Of a DNA stretch of 36,209 nt, positions 30,979 through 36,209 are shown in pieces; within the stretch, counting starts at the first letter, position 1; each line of letters begins with the position of its first letter. Made by a program: the position numbers and the translations under genes. Source of the DNA: a virus. Below the pieces are notes generated by a model. It was not told where the DNA came from, ran no database searches, and saw only the letters and a list, made by a program, of their open reading frames with translations. The stretch is from positions 1 through 36,209 of the IMG/VR virus record IMGVR_UViG_3300010885_027927; one strand, 5' to 3'.

Positions 30979-31168
30979 AATAAATCTCAACTTGCTCTAA
31001 CAGTTTATTTAGTTCTGTATTATTCTCAGCTAACTCACATATGTGTATCATTTTCATGTATCGTTTTGTGAAATTGCTAAGTTCTGTACTCCCGGTATCT
31101 ATCGTGTATATACTTCTAGTCTTGTCTTCGTTTTCGTAGACTATTATTTCGTGTATCTGCTTAATCAT
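30950..31168 (-). CDS. Hypothetical protein, 72 aa
   Basis: Beta-rich start (IHEIIVYENEDKTRSIYTIDTGS) followed by helices (LSNFTKRYMKMIHICELAENNTELNKLLEQVEIYYELV). No family recognised. It starts just after the terminator of the VWA gene and overlaps the next gene. No clear Shine-Dalgarno before the ATG. Confidence 0.65.
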   Translation of the reverse strand: MIKQIHEIIVYENEDKTRSIYTIDTGSTELSNFTKRYMKMIHICELAENNTELNKLLEQVEIYYELVRTKND

Positions 31169-31182
31169 AGTGAAAGAATAGC

Positions 31183-31205
31183 AAAAAGCCCGATGTTAGT
31201 CGGGC
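31183..31205 (-). terminator. Intrinsic terminator after the VWA gene
   Basis: GCCCGA-TGTTAG-TCGGGC (31188-31205); on the minus strand a run of five T follows the stem. Confidence 0.9.
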
Positions 31206-31222
31206 CTTTTGAGCAGTATTAA

Positions 31223-32509
31223 TCAATCATTAAAGTAAGCCCATGTACCAAATGGAGGCTTGATTGAGTCAGAACCGTGAATGATAAAAGTGGTATCTGT
31301 ATAATCTGGATCACCCCATGAACCGCATGGATAGCCATCGGTAAACACGATCAGACGCTTGGTGTCCTTCTCGCGATTTTTCAGATGAGTGAAGATAGCA
31401 TCAAAGTCAGTGCCACCACCACCCTTGGGTTCATATGCCTCAATAGTATCCATGTTGTCACTGGTGAAGTCCTCGGCATTGTAAATCTCAGTGTCAAAGC
31501 AAAACACATGAACACGATAGCTATCAAACGCCTCCATGATACCACGAACTTCGCCCAAGAACAACGCCGCTTGTTTGTTGCTGATAGAACCAGACATATC
31601 AATTGCCACTGCAATATCAATCTCTTCGCCCGGTGTCATTCCAGGCATAATGGCATCCATATGCCAGCTACGACGACTGGGACGAATGAACGAGTAGTCA
31701 TTACGAATCGCACTGGTCAAATTGGTCTGAATAAGTTCGCGCCAGGGCATCTTGGGTTCAGTAATACTTTGAATCATGCGATTGATTCCAGCGGGAATGT
31801 TGTCAGCACCATCAGCAGAACGAGCAGCCGCGATGATGTTTTGCTTGATTTCCTGACGAAGTTGTTCACGCTCGGCTTCAGACATGGGCTTGGGACGCTT
31901 GCCGCCCTTGCCTTGCTTATCACCGTCACCATCACCGTCATCATCACCCTCGCCGTCGCCATCCATGTGGTCGTCCAGCATCTGATTAATCAGATCATCA
32001 ATGTTAATTTTATTAACATTCTTCATCAGATCATCATAGATTTCCTCGGCTGGCTTGCCATCATACTTGGATTCATACAAACACGGAACAGTTTTGATGA
32101 ACTCACCGACCTTGTGACGCTTCAAATCGGCATTGACCGCATAATCATCGGCAATGTTCCAGATTTGTGGATCACGTTCACCGCGACGACCCATGTGATC
32201 ATAGCAAACATGAAGGACTTCGTGTCCAAACAAGAATTCTACTTCTCCGCGAGTCAACATGTTGATAAAGCGGCTATTGTAGTAGAAATTGCGACCGTCG
32301 GTTGCAGCAGTTGATAGCCATTCATCAGCGTTGATCAGCTTGAGACGAGTGGCCAGATTGCCGAAAAACGAATGCTTGAGCAGCAGTGAAACACGAGCAC
32401 CGATAAGACGATCACGAGCAACAGCATCAATCTTGGGATCCGTTACCCCGATCAGCTTGTCAAACTTATCGCTGCGAGACTTCTTCTTACCACCTAGAAC
32501 TTCTGACAT
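31223..32509 (-). CDS. Metallopeptidase-like and VWA-domain protein (MoxR partner), 428 aa
   Basis: The N-terminal domain (about 20-170) has GHEVLHVCYDH at 95-105, a zinc-type HExxH. A Gly/Asp-rich linker (182-200, DGDGEGDDDGDGDGDK) follows. The C-terminal VWA domain (about 296-428) carries a MIDAS: DMSGS at 304-308, GGTD near 366-368 and FTDG near 389-392. This is the layout of DUF2201-type VWA proteins, which act with MoxR AAA+ ATPases; the ATPase gene is directly upstream. Such pairs are thought to mature or remodel protein complexes; the phage target is unknown. AGGAG precedes the ATG, and a TTGACA-17-TATAAT promoter lies between the two genes. Confidence 0.9.
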   Translation of the reverse strand: MSEVLGGKKKSRSDKFDKLIGVTDPKIDAVARDRLIGARVSLLLKHSFFGNLATRLKLINADEWLSTAATDGRNFYYNSRFINMLTRGEVEFLFGHEVLHVCYDHMGRRGERDPQIWNIADDYAVNADLKRHKVGEFIKTVPCLYESKYDGKPAEEIYDDLMKNVNKINIDDLINQMLDDHMDGDGEGDDDGDGDGDKQGKGGKRPKPMSEAEREQLRQEIKQNIIAAARSADGADNIPAGINRMIQSITEPKMPWRELIQTNLTSAIRNDYSFIRPSRRSWHMDAIMPGMTPGEEIDIAVAIDMSGSISNKQAALFLGEVRGIMEAFDSYRVHVFCFDTEIYNAEDFTSDNMDTIEAYEPKGGGGTDFDAIFTHLKNREKDTKRLIVFTDGYPCGSWGDPDYTDTTFIIHGSDSIKPPFGTWAYFND

Positions 32510-32531
32510 ATGTATCTCCTATTGATATTGC

Positions 32532-32560
32532 ATTATAGCACTAGCGCTATTTACTGTCAA
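32532..32560 (-). promoter_or_regulatory. Consensus sigma70 promoter for the VWA gene
   Basis: TTGACA (32555-32560), 17-base spacer, perfect TATAAT (32532-32537), minus strand. The spacer holds TAGCGCTA, a short palindrome. It lies just after the MoxR terminator. Confidence 0.9.
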
Positions 32561-32566
32561 ATAGAG

Positions 32567-32592
32567 AAATGGCGTCCGAAGACGCCATTTTT
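32567..32592 (-). terminator. Terminator after MoxR with cUUCGg tetraloop
   Basis: AAATGGCGTC / GACGCCATTT, a 10-bp stem (32567-32590). On the minus strand the loop is TTCG closed by C-G, a very stable tetraloop; a U-rich tail follows. Confidence 0.88.
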
Positions 32593-32593
32593 A

Positions 32594-33694
32594 TTAGCGA
32601 GCCGCGTCCAGAATGTACTTGCCGTACTTCTTGTGGAAGTCATCAAAGCAGGGCAGCGTAGATGGCTTCAGTGGCAGATTGTATTGCTTAATAGCAACAC
32701 GAGAACCAAGAATGACCAACTCAGTTTCAAAGTTGTCCATCATAAATGTAAGGAAATTGTTGGTCATTTCCAACAGCTTGTCCTTTTTGACTTCCTTTTT
32801 GTCCATGATTGCCTTGAGTTCATAGCAAAGAGAAACAGTCAGACTGTACATGGCAGAAACTTCCTTGACCTTGAGTTCCTTGACCTTGCCATTCAGTACA
32901 TCAATTGCTTCGGGCAATTGAGCACTAAACTTACGGTGAGCTTGGAACTTTGCAGCCAGACCCTCGCCAACAGCACCAGCTACTAGCGTAAACAGAGTTT
33001 CCTGATCAACATTCTCATCCTGAAGCAACTCACTGACGAAAGTCCATGAGCGAGGAGTAGCAAATGCTCGGCTAGCAGACTTTGAATCAAAGTCATACAT
33101 ATCCTGCTTGGCAAAAGACAAGTAGCCAACTACATCGGGATGAATGCCCTTTGCAGTAGCCCATGCTTGCCAGCTAGGGAAGTCGGGACGCATTTCCACG
33201 TGAATAAAGCGATTAGCCAGCGGCATAGGCATGCGGAAAGTAACACCCTTGTCGGTTTCACGGTTACCAGCGGCAACAATAACCACATTGTCGGGCAGAA
33301 CATACTTGCCCACGCGACGATTCAGAATAAGTTGATAACCAGCAGCCTGAACCGAAGGTGCAGCACTATTCATTTCATCCAGAAAAAGAACAACTACCGG
33401 ATACTGACTAGCAAATTCCTCATCGGGCAAATCTACGGGTGGCGCCCAATCCATCTTGCCCAGTTCCTTGTTGAAGAAAGGAATGCCGCGAATATCAGTG
33501 GGTTCCATCTGCGCCATACGAAGATCAATCATGTATCCACCGAGTTCTTCGGTAATCTCACTGACAACTTCGGACTTGCCGATTCCGGGAGGACCCCACA
33601 AGAACACGGGACGCTTGACTTGGAATGCCTTGAGCAGAGCCCGACGGGCCTGAACAGAGGTAACGGTATAAGAATCAGAGACTTGAACTGCCAT
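32594..33694 (-). CDS. MoxR-family AAA+ ATPase
   Basis: A 366-aa protein. Walker A GPPGIGKS at 34-41, Walker B VVLFLDE at 101-107, sensor-1 Asn in AAGNRE (about 141-146), and the arginine-finger region MPMPLANRFIHVEM at 155-168. The C-terminal roughly 100 residues are helical and Lys-rich. MoxR ATPases work with VWA proteins as chaperone-like machines; the partner is the next gene. AAAGGAG precedes the ATG. Its promoter is sigma70-type and early-looking. The target could be a host or a phage complex; the sequence does not say. Confidence 0.93.
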   Translation of the reverse strand: MAVQVSDSYTVTSVQARRALLKAFQVKRPVFLWGPPGIGKSEVVSEITEELGGYMIDLRMAQMEPTDIRGIPFFNKELGKMDWAPPVDLPDEEFASQYPVVVLFLDEMNSAAPSVQAAGYQLILNRRVGKYVLPDNVVIVAAGNRETDKGVTFRMPMPLANRFIHVEMRPDFPSWQAWATAKGIHPDVVGYLSFAKQDMYDFDSKSASRAFATPRSWTFVSELLQDENVDQETLFTLVAGAVGEGLAAKFQAHRKFSAQLPEAIDVLNGKVKELKVKEVSAMYSLTVSLCYELKAIMDKKEVKKDKLLEMTNNFLTFMMDNFETELVILGSRVAIKQYNLPLKPSTLPCFDDFHKKYGKYILDAAR

Positions 33695-33723
33695 TTTTGG
33701 CTCCTTTGTTAAACAATAGTGAT

Positions 33724-33752
33724 AGTATAGGACGAAACTGATTATTTGTCAA
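33724..33752 (-). promoter_or_regulatory. Sigma70-type promoter for MoxR; -35 contains upstream stop
   Basis: TTGACA (33747-33752), 17-base spacer, TATACT (33724-33729), minus strand. The TGA stop of the 114-aa gene (33749-33751) lies inside TTGACA. Confidence 0.9.
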
Positions 33753-34093
33753 ATAGCGCCCGTCCAGGTGACGCGATTAAACTCACGAGCGAGAACATTC
33801 CCACGCGAAAAATTGGTAGCAGGAGCACGCCACGAAGCAGCCTTGAGAATCGTGCCACGCGAGAACTTGCCATCCTTGAGAACAATGAAAGAGTGAACAC
33901 TGCCATTGCTCACAATCTTTACATACTTGCTGCCGACTTCAACAGTAACACCGTTGACAAAACGGTCGCACATTTCCTCGCGAATTTTAGTACGAACTGG
34001 ATCAGAAACAGGATCAAGACTTTGCCAATTGATATAGCTGGACTTGATATGTGACACATAATCGTCAATAGCAACTTGAAATTGAGTGTCCAT
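33749..34093 (-). CDS. Conserved hypothetical protein, 114 aa
   Basis: A small mixed alpha/beta protein: a helical start (FQVAIDDYVSHIKSSYINW), then a beta-rich centre (GVTVEVGSKYVKIVSNGSVHSFIVL) and a C-terminus with ASWRAPATNFSRGNVLA. No family recognised; it seems to be a small early phage protein. AAAGGAACACAA precedes the ATG. Own promoter at 34121-34149. Confidence 0.78.
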   Translation of the reverse strand: MDTQFQVAIDDYVSHIKSSYINWQSLDPVSDPVRTKIREEMCDRFVNGVTVEVGSKYVKIVSNGSVHSFIVLKDGKFSRGTILKAASWRAPATNFSRGNVLAREFNRVTWTGAI

Positions 34094-34120
34094 TTGTGTT
34101 CCTTTCTTTACTATGAATAC

Positions 34121-34149
34121 AGTATATCACTGTACCGAATTACTGTCAA
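34121..34149 (-). promoter_or_regulatory. Sigma70-type promoter for the 114-aa gene
   Basis: TTGACA (34144-34149), 17-base spacer, TATACT (34121-34126), minus strand. It lies wholly within or next to the end of the 67-aa gene; its stop (34127-34129) abuts the -10 box. Confidence 0.9.
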
Positions 34150-34330
34150 CTTTGTTGAATTCTAGCTTGCTAGCGGCCAACATAGCGTCTGCGATTTTAT
34201 AACACTGAATTGCAGTCTTCATAATCACTTCATCATCGCGGTACATGAGTGTGGCAGAAAGAGAACTCATAATCTGACCAGCAAAATAGTCACGGGTTCT
34301 CAATTCATTTGAGGGTGAAATGTTCAACAA
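34127..34330 (-). CDS. Small conserved phage protein, RDYFAGQ type, 67 aa; TTG start
   Basis: LRTRDYFAGQIMSSLSATLMY and CYKIADAMLAASK form the pattern of a short protein found in many phages and prophages. No ATG lies before the conserved RDYFAGQ; the TTG at 34330, with GGAG six bases upstream, is the likely start. Function unknown. Its promoter overlaps a perfect 21-bp palindrome. Confidence 0.75.
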   Translation of the reverse strand: MLNISPSNELRTRDYFAGQIMSSLSATLMYRDDEVIMKTAIQCYKIADAMLAASKLEFNKVDSNSVQ

Positions 34331-34346
34331 GATTTTCTCCGTTAGA

Positions 34347-34367
34347 GTTACATTGAGTCAATGTAAC
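34347..34367. promoter_or_regulatory. Perfect 21-bp palindrome over a -10 box (candidate operator)
   Basis: GTTACATTGA-G-TCAATGTAAC: 10-bp arms and one central base. The -10 box TACATT of the 67-aa gene is inside it. No T-run follows, so it looks like a repressor or activator site, or a 5'-leader hairpin. Confidence 0.7.
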
Positions 34368-34388
34368 ACTAGACTGAATTACTGTCAA
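34360..34388 (-). promoter_or_regulatory. Sigma70-type promoter for the 67-aa gene; -35 contains upstream stop
   Basis: TTGACA (34383-34388), 17-base spacer, TACATT (34360-34365), minus strand. The TGA of the 83-aa gene (34385-34387) lies inside TTGACA. Confidence 0.82.
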
Positions 34389-34636
34389 GCAATCAATGAA
34401 CCATAGATGATCCACTTTTCCAAGTGATCAATGGCATCATTTACTGCTTTTAATTCATCCAAACTTTGACAATCTTTTTTGCGAGCACGATTGCGAACTT
34501 CTGCGCCACTAAGAACAGTGACCATAGCATCAATGTTGTTTAGCATGCGATGTAAGTCGCGATTATAGGGTAGCGAACGAATTTTTTCTTGTAATTCGTC
34601 TTTGCGTTTTGACCACTCTAGACTTGACTCAATCAT
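34385..34636 (-). CDS. Hypothetical helical protein, 83 aa
   Basis: Highly charged and helical (LEWSKRKDELQEKIRSL, HRMLNNIDAMVTVLSGAEVRNRARKKD, LKAVNDAIDHLEKWI). No family recognised. The ATG at 34636 has no Shine-Dalgarno and falls at the predicted +1 of its promoter, so the mRNA may be leaderless. Confidence 0.72.
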   Translation of the reverse strand: MIESSLEWSKRKDELQEKIRSLPYNRDLHRMLNNIDAMVTVLSGAEVRNRARKKDCQSLDELKAVNDAIDHLEKWIIYGSLIA

Positions 34637-34642
34637 ACAGAC

Positions 34643-34671
34643 AGTATATCAATCAGTTGAATACTCGTCAA
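34643..34671 (-). promoter_or_regulatory. Sigma70-type promoter for the 83-aa gene; -35 contains tail-fibre stop
   Basis: TTGACG (34666-34671), 17-base spacer, TATACT (34643-34648), minus strand. The tail-fibre TGA (34668-34670) lies inside the -35 box. Confidence 0.82.
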
Positions 34672-36209
34672 TAATTCTGACCTGCGATAAAGCCTAGCCA
34701 AGTAGTGCCACCGTTAAAAGTCATCAGCGTGATTACATCATACTTGTCTTCCTTGGTAGTTAACACTGGTTCAATTTCTCCTGGCCACTTAACTGATATT
34801 GGCCAAGTGATAAGTCTACTGCCAGTTGCATCCTGTTTGATTATCAGTGCCATATAGTACAGTCTACCAGATGTTGGAGTATTGATAAAATTAAGTGTGG
34901 TGATGTTTGATTGCATATTGATGATAAAATTGTTTGCTTGTGAGCAATCAATTGTAGTAGACTGGGCCGAGTTTATATTTACAGTTGACTCGGTGTATGC
35001 AGTGCCAAAGCTTAGTGAAGATGAAAGTGTTACTGCATTTGAGAATGTAGTTGCATTTGGTACAGTACCACCAGAAAAACCAGTTGCGGTCAGCGAGTCA
35101 ACATATTGCTTGGTTGCTGCGTGTAAATCACTGGTTGGAGCTTCACTAAGAGTAAGTGGACCAGTCATTGTATCTCCGTTTTTGTTTACTGGAGTGTACC
35201 CAATAAGATTGTTAACTGCACCCAGTGCTGTTGTTGCTCCTGTTCCGCCACTTGTGATTGCTAGTGTGCCGCCTATTGTTATTATTCCACCGCCTACTAT
35301 TGGTCCACCAGTTGTTGTTAGTCCAGTTTCTCCCCCAGAAACATCAACACTTGTTACTGAACCCCCGCCACCACCGCCACCACCACCGCTTACGGTAGTC
35401 CATGATGGGGGTCCACCATTTCCATTGCTTGTTAATACTTGACCTGCTGTTCCGTAATTAGCTCCGCTCAATCCCCATGCACCAGTTGGTGTAATTCTCA
35501 ATCTTTCAGTGAGTGTAGTGCCAGTAGAAACAAATACAGACCCAGAACGGAATGGCCCTGATCCACCTTGTAGGTATACATTGCCTCCTGCTCCGTTGAA
35601 AGCACCTGGACCACCTTTTATATAAACATGTCCTGGTTCGCCACCAACAACACCTGTTGAAGAAGATATACCACCTTCAATTGATATAGATGTACCATCA
35701 AAGCCGTTTGAAATCGGTGCCTTTCCAGCTATGGTGAATGTGCCGGCGTTAGAGCCTAGTGTCAAGGTGCCAGAGCCATTATATGAAATTTGTGATGTTG
35801 CAGCATATGATCCACTGCTGTTCATTATTAACTGACCACTACTACCTGGTATTGCTGTTAGACCTGTGCCACCATTGGCAAGTGATAATTTTCCAGCTAG
35901 TGTAATAACTCCATCGCTAGTGATTGGTCCTCCACTAGTGGTTAGACCCGTTGTTCCACCAGACACATCTACACTAAGAACAGTTCCAATGCCACCCGGA
36001 GATATCCAAGATAGTGTTCCATCACCATTTGTGCCTAACACTTTGCCTTCATTTCCAGTTTGTTCTGGTAAAAATCCATTTAGTGCCGCTGCGCCTGATG
36101 ATGCTCCAGTGCCTCCACTCTCTACTGGTAAAACGCCGGTAGAGAGTGTGTTTGCAGAAGTTGCATAAACTGCTCCGTTAACGGTAAACGATGAGAGCCC
36201 AGTACCACC
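34668..36209 (-). CDS. Tail fibre protein with GGTG repeats, N-terminus beyond window
   Basis: Open to the right edge (513 codons plus stop visible), so the start is missing; an internal GTG at 36041 is not a real start. Two similar modules (SVDVSGGTTGLTTSGGPI and SVDVSGGETGLTTTGGPI) are separated by SGAQ-free Gly/Ser-rich beta sequence and a run of nine Gly. LANGGTGLT, ITSGGTGAT and VESGGTGAS are the GGTG repeats of phage fibres; DTMTGPLTL and SDLHAATKQYVDSL are classic fibre-shaft motifs. The last roughly 100 residues form a beta-rich tip (LITWPISVKWPG, YDVITLMTFNGGTTWLGFIAG), likely the trimeric receptor-binding end. Confidence 0.88.
   Translation of the reverse strand, partial: GGTGLSSFTVNGAVYATSANTLSTGVLPVESGGTGASSGAAALNGFLPEQTGNEGKVLGTNGDGTLSWISPGGIGTVLSVDVSGGTTGLTTSGGPITSDGVITLAGKLSLANGGTGLTAIPGSSGQLIMNSSGSYAATSQISYNGSGTLTLGSNAGTFTIAGKAPISNGFDGTSISIEGGISSSTGVVGGEPGHVYIKGGPGAFNGAGGNVYLQGGSGPFRSGSVFVSTGTTLTERLRITPTGAWGLSGANYGTAGQVLTSNGNGGPPSWTTVSGGGGGGGGGSVTSVDVSGGETGLTTTGGPIVGGGIITIGGTLAITSGGTGATTALGAVNNLIGYTPVNKNGDTMTGPLTLSEAPTSDLHAATKQYVDSLTATGFSGGTVPNATTFSNAVTLSSSLSFGTAYTESTVNINSAQSTTIDCSQANNFIINMQSNITTLNFINTPTSGRLYYMALIIKQDATGSRLITWPISVKWPGEIEPVLTTKEDKYDVITLMTFNGGTTWLGFIAGQNY

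Noticed and set aside
31385-32314. 309-aa plus-strand reading frame opposite the VWA gene
   Set aside because: Antisense shadow of a well-supported gene; no family pattern or ribosome site.

Overview
The window reads as part of the genome of a large contractile-tailed (T4-like) double-stranded DNA phage. Evidence is sequence resemblance to T4-type proteins: neck proteins gp13 and gp14, tail-sheath terminator gp15, sheath gp18, tube gp19, head-completion gp4, small terminase gp16 and dNMP kinase gp1. There are also T4-type late promoters (NATAAATA). A two-component spanin pair and a GH19 endolysin point to a Gram-negative host. No integrase, tRNA, CRISPR array or insertion sequence was seen. 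The virus is probably known only from environmental DNA; the host cannot be named from this sequence.

Layout. 1-6304 (minus): a run of tail or adhesin genes rich in Ig-like repeats, ending with the endolysin. 6392-16843 (minus): virion assembly block with sheath, tube, a second tube-like protein, gp4, gp16, an internal head protein with a capsid-targeting N-terminus, and a 1001-residue repetitive acidic protein. 16844-18862: divergent HNH gene (plus), then dNMP kinase and gp13 (minus). 18863-19503: a 641-base gap with no convincing gene, comprising an AT-rich half and a half full of inverted repeats. 19504-21214 (minus): a translationally coupled early-type operon (393-aa protein, 54-aa membrane protein, MazG). 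21359-25090 (plus): gp14, gp15, Nudix. 25137-26705 (minus): two related structural proteins. 26805-31168 (minus): metallopeptidase, spanins, ThyA, DHFR and conserved small proteins. 31223-34636 (minus): VWA/metallopeptidase, MoxR ATPase and three small genes, each with its own sigma70-like promoter. 34668-end (minus): tail fibre running off the window.

Two promoter classes divide the map. Metabolic and small genes carry host-type TTGACA-(16-18)-TATAAT-like promoters; virion genes carry NATAAATA boxes like T4 late promoters. Promoters are packed so tightly that several -35 boxes contain the stop codon of the upstream gene, and some late boxes sit 4-9 bases before the start codon with no Shine-Dalgarno, predicting leaderless or nearly leaderless mRNAs.

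The strongest leads are: the 1001-aa protein with repeated prohead-protease-like sites, AT-hook-like motifs and Cys clusters; the leaderless late-promoter pattern; the stop/-35 overlaps and the perfect 21-bp operator-like palindrome; the structured gap at 18.9-19.5 kb; and a GCAA-tetraloop hairpin between sheath and tube.
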